From Candidatus Gemmiger stercoripullorum (GTDB taxonomy: Bacteria; Bacillota; Clostridia; Oscillospirales; Ruminococcaceae), in NCBI GenBank assembly GCA_019119365.1, contig DWXD01000057.1:1-64000 (forward strand): DNA of 64,000 nt, in the 5' to 3' direction. Made by a program: the position numbers and the translations under genes. The notes under the pieces were generated by a model. The model was not told where the DNA came from and searched no databases. It was given only the letters and a program-made list of their open reading frames with translations. Numbering within the stretch: the first letter of the stretch is position 1; each line of letters starts with the position of its first letter. This document shows, in pieces, positions 27,673 through 42,561 of the stretch.

Positions 27673-28743
27673 ATGCTGATGGAACGGCCAAAAAAAGTTC
27701 TGCGCAGCAGCGCCATAACGGTGCTGCTGCTGGCAGGCGCGCTGCTGTCCAGCATGCTGATCCAGGAGATCCTGGCCGCCGACGCGGCCGTGCCCTCGCT
27801 GTTTATCCTGGCCGTGTTCCTGGTGGCGCTGTTCACGGACGGCTACATCTACGGCATCATCGCCTCGCTGGTCAGCGTCTGGGCGGTCAACTATGCGTTC
27901 ACGGCGCCCTACTTCATGCTGTCGCTGACCATCCCGGAGAACCTGTTCTCCGCCTTTGTCATGCTGGCGGTGACGATCAGCACCAGCACCCTGACCGTGC
28001 AGCGCCGCCGCCAGCAGCAGGTGCGCAGCGAGATCGCGCAGGAGACGATGCGCGCCAACCTGCTGCGGGCCATCTCGCACGATCTGCGCACGCCGCTGAC
28101 CACGATCTACGGGTCCTGCTCGGCCATTATAGAAAACTACGACAAGCTGCCCAAGGCCCAGCAGATCAAGCTGCTGGGCGAAGTGCGCGAGGAAGCCGAG
28201 TGGCTGATCCGCATGGTGGAGAACCTGCTTTCGGTCACGCGCATCGACGGCGGCCGCGTGCACATCGTCAAGACGCCCACCGTGCTGGAGGAGCTGATCG
28301 ACAGCGTGCTGATCAAGTTCCGCAAGCGCTACCCCGGCCAGAGCGTGAGCGTGGACATCCCCGAAGAGTTCGTGATGGTGCCGATGGACGCGGTGCTGGT
28401 CGAACAGGTGCTGGTCAACATCCTGGAAAACGCCGTCCAGCACGCCACCGGCATGCGGCGGCTGTGGCTGCGCGTGTGGTGCGAGGACGGCCGCGCCGTG
28501 TTCGAGGTGGCCGACGACGGCTGCGGCATCGCCCGCGACCGCCTGCCCACCCTGTTCAGCGGCCGCATGGACGGCGCCGACGGACACAAGAATATGGGCA
28601 TCGGGCTTTCGGTCTGTGCGACCATCATCAAAGCGCACGGCGGCGGCATCACCGCCGCCAACCGCCCCGAAGGCGGGGCCGTGTTCCGGTTCTGGCTGGC
28701 GCTGGAGGACGCACCCCCGCCCGCGCGCCGCAAAGGAGGCTGA
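27673..28743 (+). CDS. KdpD-like sensor histidine kinase, truncated N-terminus
   Basis: 356 aa. Residues about 10-105 hold three to four membrane helices of the DUF4118 type found in KdpD, with the FTAPYFMLSL segment. HisKA follows with phospho-acceptor His in AISHDLRTPLTT (about 134-145), then HATPase_c with NILENAVQHA, DDGCGIA and GIGLSV. The cytoplasmic KdpD and Usp domains that bind c-di-AMP or K+ in full KdpD are missing. ATG 27673 is chosen; GGGAGG lies 12 bases upstream and the earlier GTG at 27652 has none. The regulator starts four bases after its stop. Confidence 0.85.
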   Translation: MLMERPKKVLRSSAITVLLLAGALLSSMLIQEILAADAAVPSLFILAVFLVALFTDGYIYGIIASLVSVWAVNYAFTAPYFMLSLTIPENLFSAFVMLAVTISTSTLTVQRRRQQQVRSEIAQETMRANLLRAISHDLRTPLTTIYGSCSAIIENYDKLPKAQQIKLLGEVREEAEWLIRMVENLLSVTRIDGGRVHIVKTPTVLEELIDSVLIKFRKRYPGQSVSVDIPEEFVMVPMDAVLVEQVLVNILENAVQHATGMRRLWLRVWCEDGRAVFEVADDGCGIARDRLPTLFSGRMDGADGHKNMGIGLSVCATIIKAHGGGITAANRPEGGAVFRFWLALEDAPPPARRKGG

Positions 28744-28746
28744 GCG

Positions 28747-29445
28747 ATGAGCAACAACAAATACAAGGTGCTGATTGTGGACGACGAGGCGAACATCTGC
28801 AGCTTTATCGCCGCGATCCTGGAAAGCAACGGCTACCAGGTGCTGACCGCCGGGACCTGCCTGCAGGGGCGGCTGGTGTTTTCCACGCACAACCCCGACC
28901 TGATCGTGCTGGACCTGGGCCTGCCCGACGAGGACGGCAGCGCGCTGATCCGCACCGTGCGCGAGGCGGGCTGCGCCGCGCCGATCCTGGTGCTTTCGGC
29001 CCGCAGCGACGAGAGCGAGAAGATCGCCGCGCTGGACCTGGGCGCGAACGACTACATCACCAAACCCTTTGGCACCGGCGAGCTGCTGGCCCGCGTGCGC
29101 GCGGCGCTGCGCACGGTGCGCACCGGCGCGGCAACGCCCGGCGAGGTGTTCCATGTGCGCGGGCTGACCATCAACTATGACGCGCGCACCGTGACGCTGG
29201 ACGGCGAGGAAGTGCGCCTGACCCAGACCGAGTTCAACATCGTGGCCCTGATGGCCCAGCACGCCGGCAAGGTGATGACCTACAGCGCCCTGATCCAGGG
29301 CGTGTGGGGCACATCCGACACCGGCAGCATCAAAAAGCTGCAGGTAAACATGGCCAACATCCGCAAAAAGCTGGGGGCCCGCCCCGGCGAAAACCCCTAC
29401 ATCCTCAACGAGCTGGGCGTCGGCTACCGCATGTACAGCGAATAA
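28747..29445 (+). CDS. KdpE-like OmpR-family response regulator
   Basis: 232 aa. Receiver domain with acidic DDE (about 12-14), phospho-acceptor Asp in LIVLDLGLPD (about 52-61) and Lys in YITKPF. A winged-helix DNA-binding domain follows (LTQTEFNIVALMAQ, NELGVGYRM). It follows its kinase directly and precedes trkH, so it probably controls the two potassium transport genes, as KdpE controls kdpFABC elsewhere. Confidence 0.9.
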   Translation: MSNNKYKVLIVDDEANICSFIAAILESNGYQVLTAGTCLQGRLVFSTHNPDLIVLDLGLPDEDGSALIRTVREAGCAAPILVLSARSDESEKIAALDLGANDYITKPFGTGELLARVRAALRTVRTGAATPGEVFHVRGLTINYDARTVTLDGEEVRLTQTEFNIVALMAQHAGKVMTYSALIQGVWGTSDTGSIKKLQVNMANIRKKLGARPGENPYILNELGVGYRMYSE

Positions 29446-29473
29446 AGACGTTCAAGGGCAAGGAGCAAAACCA

Positions 29474-30778
29474 ATGGAGAGCAACAAGATCAAAAAACAC
29501 CTGACCCCCGCGCGCATCATTGCGCTGGGCTTTGCGGCGGTGATCCTGCTGGGTTCGGCGCTGCTGATCATGCCGTTCAGCGTGCGCCCCGGCGTGGAGC
29601 TGGCGTACATCGACTCGCTGTATACCTCCACGAGCGCCGTCTGCGTGACCGGCCTGATCGCGGTGGACGCCGGGGACACCTTCACCCCCATCGGGCAGTT
29701 CATCCTGGGCGGGCTGATCCAGGTCGGCGGCCTGGGCGTGACGGCCGTGGGCGCGGGCATCATCCTGCTGATGGGCCGCCGGGTCAACCTGCGCGGGCGC
29801 AACCTGGTCAAGGAAGCGATGAACCTGGATTCCGGCCGCGGCATCGTGCAGTTCGTGCGCAGCATCTTTGCCACAACGCTGCTGTTCGAGGGCCTGGGCG
29901 CGCTGCTGAGCTACCCGTCCTTCGCCACAACGCGCGGGCCCGTCAAGGCCATCGGCCTGAGCATCTTCCACTCGGTCGCGGCGTTCAACAACTCCGGCTT
30001 TGACATCCTGGGCGGCGGCACCAACTTGATCCCCTATCAGGACGACGTGCTGCTGAACCTTGTCACCTGCGGTCTCATCATCTTCGGCGGCATCGGCTTT
30101 CTGGTCATCCGCGAGATGTGGAACACCCGCCTGCACTGGAAAAAGTTTTCGATGCACACCAAGGTCGTGCTTTCCACCACGGCGGTTTTGCTGATCGTGG
30201 GCACGCTGCTGCTCAAGGCGACCGAGGACATCACCTGGCTGGGCGCGTTCTTCCACAGCGTATCCGCCCGTACCGCCGGGTTTTCGACCTACGCGCTGAA
30301 GGACTTTTCCACCTCCGGCCTGCTGGTGCTCATCATGCTGATGTTCATCGGCGCTTCGCCGGGGTCCACGGGCGGCGGTATCAAGACCACAACCTTCTTC
30401 TCGCTGATACAGGGCATCAAATCGGCGGCGACCAACCGCAGCGAGAAGGCGTTCCGCTACGCGCTGCCGCGCGACGCGTTCCGCAAGGCGGCGGTCATCA
30501 CGCTGCTGGCGCTGGGCGTGGTTGTGACCGGCACCTACTTAATGACGGTGTTTGAACCGCACCTGGACCTGCGCGACATTGTGTTTGAGATTGTTTCCGC
30601 GTTCGGCACGGTCGGCCTTTCCACCGGCATCACGCCCGACCTGACCGTGGCCAGCAAGCTTTTGAGCATCCTGATTATGTACATCGGCCGCCTGGGGCCG
30701 CTGACCATCGCCTCGCTGTGGTATTTCACCTACGGCGAACGCACCCAGTTTGCCGAGGGCAACATCGCCATCGGCTAA
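29474..30778 (+). CDS. TrkH/KtrB-family potassium uptake channel subunit
   Basis: 434 aa, the shorter KtrB-like length. Four M1-P-M2 repeats typical of the superfamily of K+ transporters are indicated by SAVCVTGLIAVD, FNNSGFD, SARTAGFSTYAL and AFGTVGLSTGIT, each carrying the selectivity glycine. It imports K+ (probably with Na+) across the membrane and works with the TrkA-type gating ring encoded next. It is under the adjacent two-component system. Confidence 0.92.
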   Translation: MESNKIKKHLTPARIIALGFAAVILLGSALLIMPFSVRPGVELAYIDSLYTSTSAVCVTGLIAVDAGDTFTPIGQFILGGLIQVGGLGVTAVGAGIILLMGRRVNLRGRNLVKEAMNLDSGRGIVQFVRSIFATTLLFEGLGALLSYPSFATTRGPVKAIGLSIFHSVAAFNNSGFDILGGGTNLIPYQDDVLLNLVTCGLIIFGGIGFLVIREMWNTRLHWKKFSMHTKVVLSTTAVLLIVGTLLLKATEDITWLGAFFHSVSARTAGFSTYALKDFSTSGLLVLIMLMFIGASPGSTGGGIKTTTFFSLIQGIKSAATNRSEKAFRYALPRDAFRKAAVITLLALGVVVTGTYLMTVFEPHLDLRDIVFEIVSAFGTVGLSTGITPDLTVASKLLSILIMYIGRLGPLTIASLWYFTYGERTQFAEGNIAIG

Positions 30779-30829
30779 CCCGCAGGGCACCCGCCCGAAA
30801 CCATCCCGCAAAATTTGGAGGAGAACAGT

Positions 30830-31507
30830 ATGTTTGGCAAACCGAAAACCGAAAAGCTTTCCTATGGCATCGTGGGTCTGGGCCGTTTCGGCTCGGCGCT
30901 GGCGACCGAGCTGGCCGCCTCCGGCGCCGACCTTCTGGTCATTGACCACGACGAAGAGAAGGTCCGTGAGCTGCGCGAGCTGACCGATAACGCGCTGGTC
31001 GTGCACAGCCTGGACAAAAAGACGCTGTCCGAGACCGGCATCCAGAACTGCGATGTGGCGGTCGTGTGCATCGGCGAACACATCGAGCCTTCCATTTTGA
31101 CGACGCTGAACCTTGTGGACCTGGGCGTCAAGAAGGTCATTGCCAAGGCGACCAGCGCCGAGCACGGCGAGATCCTGCGCCGCCTGGGCGCGGAGGTCGT
31201 CTACCCCGAGCGCGACATGGCCATCCGTCTGGCCAAGCGGCTGGAGAGTTCCCGCGTGCTGGACTTCATCCAGCTGAGCTCCAAGATCAACATCACCAAG
31301 TTTGCGGTGCCGGACAAGATGGTGGGCAAATCGGTGGCCGAGACCAACCTGCGCGCGCAGTTCGGGCTGAACATCATCGCCATTGTCAACGGCCCCGACG
31401 TGCTGGAAAGCGTACATCCCGACTATGTGTTCCGCGCGGGCGACTGCATGTTCGTCTCCGGCAGCGAAGCCAGCGTCAACGAGCTGAGCGACTGGATCGG
31501 GGACTGA
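30830..31507 (+). CDS. TrkA/KtrA-family potassium channel regulatory subunit
   Basis: 225 aa. RCK_N domain with nucleotide-binding GIVGLGRFGSALA (about 13-25) and Asp at the strand end (LLVIDHDEEK), then an RCK_C domain (about 135-220) that in relatives binds c-di-AMP. It forms the cytosolic ring that gates the TrkH subunit. ATG 30830 has GGAGGAG upstream; a TTG at 30815 would overlap that site. Last gene of the operon. The c-di-AMP receptor darA is also in the window. Confidence 0.92.
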   Translation: MFGKPKTEKLSYGIVGLGRFGSALATELAASGADLLVIDHDEEKVRELRELTDNALVVHSLDKKTLSETGIQNCDVAVVCIGEHIEPSILTTLNLVDLGVKKVIAKATSAEHGEILRRLGAEVVYPERDMAIRLAKRLESSRVLDFIQLSSKINITKFAVPDKMVGKSVAETNLRAQFGLNIIAIVNGPDVLESVHPDYVFRAGDCMFVSGSEASVNELSDWIGD

Positions 31508-31985
31508 GTAGGGGCGCACATTGTGCGCCGGGGAACCCCGCGGCGGCGCAGGGTTTGCGGGAGGGGCATGCCCCTCCCCTACGAACCGCGGCAAGTGACC
31601 GGCCAAACGGGACAGCCGCAACCGCCCGGGCGGCCGTAGGGCGGGATGCCCTCATCCCGCCGCGCCCCGCGGCGGCACGAACGTTTCCATTTTGAAAGCG
31701 CCGTGGTGCGGCGGGCGTGAACGCCCGCCCTACAGATTTGGGAAAACGCGGCGGCCGCCCCGGAGAATCCACGCCGCCATAAGGCCCCGGGCGGATATGG
31801 AATCTGCCCCTACGGCCGAGGGCTGGGCCGGTGGGCAACCGGGAAACCTCATTCCCCTGCCACGCCGCAAACCTTGTAGGGGCCGATTCTATATCGGCCC
31901 GCCCCCCCCCCGGTGGCGCATGGTCACGCGGGCGGATATGGAATCCGCCCCTGCAATTCCGAAAGCGGCGGGCCTTTTGCCTGTG
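31508..31985. repeat. GC-rich hairpin-cassette array
   Basis: No gene is supported. Cassettes with cores GCGCACATTGTGCGC, GGGGCATGCCCC, GGGATGCCCTCATCCC, GGGCGTGAACGCCC, GGATATGGAATC and GGCCGATTCTATATCGGCC follow one another, each with GTAGGG/CCCTAC. A stretch of ~250 bp starting at ACGAACGTTTCCATTTTGAA (31679) is nearly repeated at 36088 and 36441. Confidence 0.8.
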
Positions 31986-32004
31986 CGGAAAATACCCCTA
32001 AATA

Positions 32005-32041
32005 AAATTCCCCGCGTCCTGACTGGACGCGGGGAATTTTT
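32005..32041. terminator. bidirectional terminator
   Basis: A 15-bp stem AAATTCCCCGCGTCC / GGACGCGGGGAATTT with loop TGACT and T/A-rich flanks on both strands, between the hairpin array and the end of the P-type ATPase gene. Confidence 0.85.
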
Positions 32042-32068
32042 ATGCAAGGGTGCGGGGGAAAGCGGGGG

Positions 32069-34723
<2,655 letters not shown>

Positions 34724-34805
34724 TGCGGTTCTCCTTTCCTTCTTCCCGGTCCTGCCGCTGGGCAGGGTGGGGCCGGGCCGACGGTATTTGGTTGTTTTAT
34801 TTATT

Positions 34806-34960
34806 AAAAAAGACCCACACGTCAGGCAAATTGTTACCGGAACGTGTGAGTCTCATTCCTTACGGCAGAACTGCCAGGGCGGCGCCGGGCCTTGCGGCCG
34901 GGATGACGACGCCGCCCGACCCCGGCCGGGCCGGGGCGGAACTACTCCCTCATGCTTTGT
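34806..34960 (-). promoter_or_regulatory. yybP-ykoY manganese riboswitch before the P-type ATPase
   Basis: Minus-strand elements in order: GGGAGTAG (34942-34949), a GC-rich arm, CGTCGTCATC, a second GC-rich helix, then AATGAGACT (34850-34858) that starts the switching helix. The terminator AGACTCACACGT / ACGTGTGGGTCT followed by TTTTTT (34806-34853) overlaps the conserved ATGAGACT box, so Mn2+ binding should prevent termination and turn on export. The call rests on the conserved motifs of the family. Confidence 0.85.
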
Positions 34961-34985
34961 AAAATGAGCGGATATAAAGCCGGCT

Positions 34986-35546
34986 TTACAGCCAGCCGAG
35001 ACCTTCGAGCAGGATCTTGAGGCCCATCAGGACCAGCACCGCGCCGCCGGCGCGCTCCGCCATGGCTTTGTAGCGCATGCCGAACACATTGCCGGTCTTG
35101 ACGCCCGCCGCCGACAGGCAGCAGGTGATGACGCCGATCAGGGCCACCGCGGGCAGGATCTGCACCTGCATGGCGGCAAAGCTGACGCCCGCGGCCAGCG
35201 CGTCGATGGAAGTGGCGACCGCCAGCGGCAGCATCGCGCGCGGGGAGAAATCCGGGTCGGGGGTTTCCTCCTCGCCGCCGAAGCTCTCGCGCAGCATGTT
35301 GACGCCGATGAACGCGAGCAGGATAAACGCCACCCAATGGCTGAAGCGGCCGATAAGCCCGGCAAACCCCGCGCCCAGCAGGTAGCCGCACAGCGGCATC
35401 AGCGCCTGGAACACGCCGAACCACACGCCGCAGACCAGCGCGTGGCGCGGGCGCATCGACTGGACCGACAGGCCCTTGCACACAGACACCGCGAAGGCGT
35501 CCATCGAAAGGCCGAGCGCGATCAGGAAAAGGTCAAAAATACTCAC
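34986..35546 (-). CDS. mntP: manganese efflux pump
   Basis: 186 aa from a GTG start, the normal length for MntP (YebN). Six membrane helices in two repeats, with the acidic motifs LGLSMDAFAVSVCKGL (about 9-24) and VATSIDALAAGVSF (about 110-123). It expels Mn2+ from the cytoplasm. GTG 35546 has GGGGGAG upstream; the frame continues to an ATG at 35669, but that stretch is the riboswitch and not coding. It is controlled by the Mn2+ riboswitch just upstream. Confidence 0.93.
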   Translation of the reverse strand: MSIFDLFLIALGLSMDAFAVSVCKGLSVQSMRPRHALVCGVWFGVFQALMPLCGYLLGAGFAGLIGRFSHWVAFILLAFIGVNMLRESFGGEEETPDPDFSPRAMLPLAVATSIDALAAGVSFAAMQVQILPAVALIGVITCCLSAAGVKTGNVFGMRYKAMAERAGGAVLVLMGLKILLEGLGWL

Positions 35547-35606
35547 TGTTGTCTCCCCCGTTTTCAAGTAGCTCCGGCACGCCGCGCACGGGGGGGAAGG
35601 CGGTAT

Positions 35607-35750
35607 GCAAAAAGCGAGACCCACCCACACCCTGCGCTGCGCAGGACCGGATAAGTCTCGCTGTTTCATCTAAAGCCAGGGGTTTTTCCCCAGTATGTTG
35701 GCCTTATCACGCAGGCGTGGGCCGCCTGCGCCAGCTACTCCCTTATATAT
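35607..35750 (-). promoter_or_regulatory. yybP-ykoY manganese riboswitch before mntP
   Basis: Minus-strand elements: AAGGGAGTAGC (35734-35744), a hairpin, AACATACTGGGG (about 35688-35699), a second arm, then AGCGAGACTTATCC (35649-35662). The AGCGAGAC … GTCTCGCT helix followed by TTTTTGC (35607-35662) is the terminator. Layout and conserved boxes match the family that senses Mn2+ and controls exporters. Confidence 0.9.
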
Positions 35751-35754
35751 GGGA

Positions 35755-35784
35755 AGTGTAGCATATTTTTCACCGGTTAGTCAA
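35755..35784 (-). promoter_or_regulatory. promoter of the mntP riboswitch transcript
   Basis: On the minus strand: -35 TTGACT (35779-35784), 18-bp spacer, -10 TACACT (35755-35760), directly upstream of the aptamer. Confidence 0.75.
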
Positions 35785-35851
35785 CGCTAATCTTCCGGTT
35801 TTGCAGCCGCTGCGCCGCATACGGTCAGGCGGTTGCCGGACGGAAATTGAG

Positions 35852-36715
35852 CGTTGGCAGTTCAGAGTTTAGAGTGAAGAGTTCAGAGTTTAGATAGGGT
35901 GGATTGCCGCCCTGCGGGCGGCTCAAAATGTTGGAAAAGCTCACCCGCCGGAGGGCGGCGCAGGGTTTGCGGGAGGGCCATGGTCCTCCCCTGCGAACCA
36001 TGGTAAACGTTGCGGCCAAAAGGGTTGCCGTCACCCCCGGGCGGCCGTAGGGCGGGATGCCCTCATCCCGCCGGGCCCTGCGGCGGCACGAACGTTTCCA
36101 TTTTGAAATTGCCGTGGTGCGGCGGGCGTGAACGCCCGCCCTACAAATTTGGGAAAACGCGGCGACCGCCCCGGAGAATCCACGCCGCCGCAAGGTCCCC
36201 CGGGCGGATATGGAATCCGCCCCTACGGCCGAGGGCCGGGCCGGTGGACAACCGGGAAACCACATTCCCCCGCCACGCCGCAAACCTTGTAGGGGCCGAT
36301 GCTCGCATCGGCCCAGGCAACCCCGCGGCGCCGCAAACACCCTGCGAACCATGGCAAACGTTGCAGCCAAAAGGGTTGGCCGTCACCACCCGGGCGGCCG
36401 TAGGGCGGGATGCCCTCATCCCGCCGGGCCCTGCGGCGGCGCGAACGTTTCCATTTTGAAATCGCCGTGGTGCGGCGGCGCAGGGTCACGCGGGCGGATA
36501 TGGAATCCGCCCCTACGGCCGAGGGCCGGGCCGGTGGGCAACCGGGAAACCACATTCCCCCGCCACGCCGCACACCTTGTAGGGGCCGATTCCATATCGG
36601 CCCGGCCTGCGGCGCCGCAAACACCCGCGGGAGGGCCATGGCCCTCCCCTACAGACCACGGCATACGCCCGGGCGGAACACCGCGGCCTGTGTCCAACAT
36701 CGCGGTATCAAAAAG
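35852..36715. repeat. heptad half-element plus double hairpin-cassette array
   Basis: No gene is supported over this stretch. A heptad arm (AGTTCAGAGTTTAGAGTGAA onward) and the GGTGGATTGCCGCCCTGCGG hairpin open it. Two partly identical blocks follow, about 36050-36300 and 36405-36600, both containing AACGTTTCCATTTTGAAAT, GGATATGGAATCCGCCCCTAC and the closing GTAGGGGCCGAT…ATCGGCCC cassette. The cassette core differs: GATGCTCGCATC in the first copy, GATTCCATATC in the second. Confidence 0.8.
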
Positions 36716-36750
36716 GTAAGTACTTGTCTTTTTTACCCATTCGGGTACAA

Positions 36751-36918
36751 TTAGGGTGTACCTGATAAATCAAAAGTGCTGGAAAATTCGCTAAAAAGCA
36801 GCGGATGCAAGGCGCGAAACCGCAGGAATACTTGGTGTATTCCAAGGTTTCGTAACGCAGCAGGCGCTGCTTTTTAGTAGAATTGAACAGCGCTGGGGAT
36901 TTTTCAGATACGCCCTAA
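36751..36918. mobile_element. MITE-like 168-bp nested inverted repeat
   Basis: Ends TTAGGGTGTACCTGA and TCAGATACGCCCTAA are imperfect inverted repeats. Nested inside are AAAAAGCAGCG / CGCTGCTTTTT, CGAAACC / GGTTTCG and GGAATAC / GTATTCC, so the single strand folds into one long hairpin centred near 36838. There is no coding capacity. Base composition is lower in GC than the surroundings. A promoter-like TTGTCT-16-TACAAT (36724-36751) abuts the left end. It looks like a miniature transposable element. Confidence 0.75.
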
Positions 36919-36937
36919 GAATATCACCAAATTTCGG

Positions 36938-36966
36938 TTGATGCAAGGGCGCGGATGCGATACAAT
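36938..36966 (+). promoter_or_regulatory. promoter of the M18 aminopeptidase gene
   Basis: -35 TTGATG (36938-36943), 17-bp spacer, -10 TACAAT (36961-36966), 50 bases before the ATG. Confidence 0.75.
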
Positions 36967-37015
36967 AGAGGTACCCGAAACAAACGCCTTTTTACCGATA
37001 CAAGAGGACAACACC

Positions 37016-38325
37016 ATGCAGCTGGAAGATCTGTTTCATTTTCTGCAGGCGGGCGTCACGCCGTTCCATGCGGCGGCTGAAGCCGCCCGCCTGCTGGACG
37101 CCGCGGGCTACACCCGCCTGGAGGAATCCGCGTACTGGAACCTGGAGGCCGGGCGCGGCTATTATGTCACGCGCAACAACAGCGCCGTCATCGCCTGGCG
37201 CATCCCGGCGCACGCCATCGGCGGCTGGCGCATCACGGCCAGCCACAGCGATTCACCCGCCTGGCGCATCAAGAACACATCCGTGGCCGCCGCCGGGTGC
37301 ACCAAGCTCAATGTGGAAGGCTACGGCGGCATGAACATGGCCACCTGGCTGGACCGGCCGCTTTCGGTGGCCGGGCGGGTGCTGGTGCGCGGGGCGGACG
37401 GCACGCTGGCGGCGCGGCTGGTCGACCTGGACCGCGACCTGGCCGTGATCCCCTCGCTGGCGCCGCACATGGACCGCGGCGTCAACGACGGCCACCGCTA
37501 TAACCCCCAGGTGGACATGCAGCCGCTGTACGGCCCCGAGGGCTGCCGCCCGCTGCCCGCCCTGCTGGCCGAAGCGCTGGGCGTGGCCGAGGCCGACATG
37601 GTCGACTGGGACCTGACGCTGTATGTGCGGCAGGCTCCGGCCGTGATCGGCCCCGCGGGCGAATATTTCATGGCCCCGCGCATCGACGACCTGGAGTGCG
37701 CGGCCACAACGCTGTATGCCTTCCTGGCGGCCGCGCCCCAGGCTGACACCGCCTGCGCGCCGGTTTGGGCGATGCTGGACAACGAGGAGGTCGGCAGCGG
37801 CACGCGCCAGGGCGCGCACAGCCTGTTTTTGCGCGATGTGCTCGGGCGCATCTATGACGCGGTGCCCCACAGCGCCCAGGGCATGCAGCGCGCGCTGGCC
37901 AACAGCTTTGTGCTGAGCGCCGACAACGCCCACGCTATGCACCCCAATTTTGCCGACAAGGCCGACGCCGCCAACCCCGTGCGCATGGGCGGCGGCATTG
38001 TGCTGAAGGTCAACGCGAGCCAGAAGTACACGACGAGCGGGCTTTCCGGCGCGGTGCTGCGCGAGGTCTGCCGCCTGGCCGGTGTGCCGGTGCAGCTGTT
38101 TGCCAACCGCGCCGACCTGCCCGGCGGCAGCACGCTGGGCAACCTGCAGAGCCAGAGCCTGCCGGTGCCGATGGCGGACATCGGCCTGGCGCAGCTGGCG
38201 ATGCACAGCGCCGTGGAAACGGCCAGCACGGCCGACGCCGCGGCGATGGTCAAGGCCGTGGAGATGTTCTACCGCGTGCACCTGCGCTGCCTGGGCGACG
38301 GGCAGTATACGCTGGAGCCCGCGCC

Positions 38326-38329
<4 letters not shown>
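37016..38329 (+). CDS. M18-family aminopeptidase
   Basis: 437 aa. A dinuclear-zinc aminopeptidase of the aspartyl-aminopeptidase family. Metal and catalytic motifs are ASHSDSPAW (about 80-88), RIDDLECA (about 222-229), DNEEVGSG (about 255-262) and SADNAHAMHPNF (about 302-313). It releases N-terminal residues from cytosolic peptides. AGAGG precedes the ATG; the frame upstream runs through the promoter. The stop overlaps the gluQ start by four bases (ATGA). Confidence 0.93.
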
Positions 38330-39264
<935 letters not shown>

Positions 39265-39265
39265 T

Positions 39266-39510
39266 TAAGAGTTCAGAGTTTAGAGTTGAGAGTTCAGATA
39301 TGGAACGCGGCCTGGCGGCCGCGATCAAAATACGGCCATAAAGTTTCTCTCTTTTTTTGAGCCGCCCGCAGGGCGGCGCTCCACCAAATCTAAACTCTAA
39401 ACTCTTCACTCTGAACTCTCAAACTCCAAACTCTTCACTCTAAACTCTTAGATAGAAACTCTAATTTTTAGGCTTTGAACTCCAAACTCTCCCCCTCCCC
39501 AAAACTCTGA
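39266..39510. mobile_element. full heptad-armed inverted element
   Basis: Left arm AGAGTTCAGAGTTTAGAGTT starts immediately after the gluQ stop codon. The core reads GGAACGCGGCCTGGCGGCCG, ATCAAAATACGGCC, then a T-run and GAGCCGCCCGCAGGGCGGCG and CTCCACC. An inverted arm (TCTAAACTCTAAACTCTTCA) continues as extra tandem units to about 39510. The core is the reverse complement of that at 59068-59157 with roughly 85% identity by eye. No coding capacity. Confidence 0.8.
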
Positions 39511-39538
39511 TCCAACAGGAAAGCGAGGTTATCCATAC

Positions 39539-42144
<2,606 letters not shown>

Positions 42145-42148
<4 letters not shown>

Positions 42149-42432
42149 GCGCCGCGCCCGAGCGCCGCCACTGGCGCTTTACCGGCCAGGTGCAGGGGGT
42201 GGGGTTCCGCTACCGCGCGCAGTATGCGGCGCAGCGCCTGGGCCTGACCGGCTGGGTGGAAAACAACTGGGACGGCAGCGTGGAGATGGAAGCCCAGGGC
42301 CCGCCCGAACAGCTGGACCGCCTGGTGCCCACCCTGACCGCCACAAGCCAGTGGATTGCCATTGAATCCATGACCTGCCGCACCGTGCCCGCCGCCGAAA
42401 ACGAACGCGGCTTCCGGGTGCGGGGGTATTGA
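42145..42432 (+). CDS. acyP: acylphosphatase
   Basis: 95 aa. It hydrolyses carboxyl-phosphate bonds in small molecules such as acetyl phosphate. The active-site loop [13 protein letters not shown] (about 14-26, catalytic Arg) and [17 protein letters not shown] (about 35-51, catalytic Asn) are intact. Its ATG overlaps the copA stop (ATGA), so it is translated from the copA transcript. The link to acetyl phosphate made by phosphoketolase is only suggestive. Confidence 0.94.
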
Positions 42433-42452
42433 AGCGTTCTGTATACAACGAA

Positions 42453-42488
42453 CAGCCGCCCGGGACGTTGGTCCCGGGCGGCTGCTTT
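42453..42488 (+). terminator. intrinsic terminator after acyP
   Basis: A perfect 14-bp stem CAGCCGCCCGGGAC / GTCCCGGGCGGCTG, loop GTTG, then CTTTCTG. Confidence 0.8.
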
Positions 42489-42561
42489 CTGTCTATGGAA
42501 CACGGCGGCGAGCGGATTTGTGACAGGTCGCCTGCCAGACAACCTTTTTCCCCGTACCAGG

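Noticed and set aside
34724..34805. Extra small gene between riboswitch and ATPase
   Set aside because: No frame with ribosome site; it is leader sequence with the ATPase Shine-Dalgarno.
35547..35669. N-terminal extension of mntP
   Set aside because: This segment is the Mn2+ riboswitch expression platform; MntP family length and GGGGGAG support GTG 35546.
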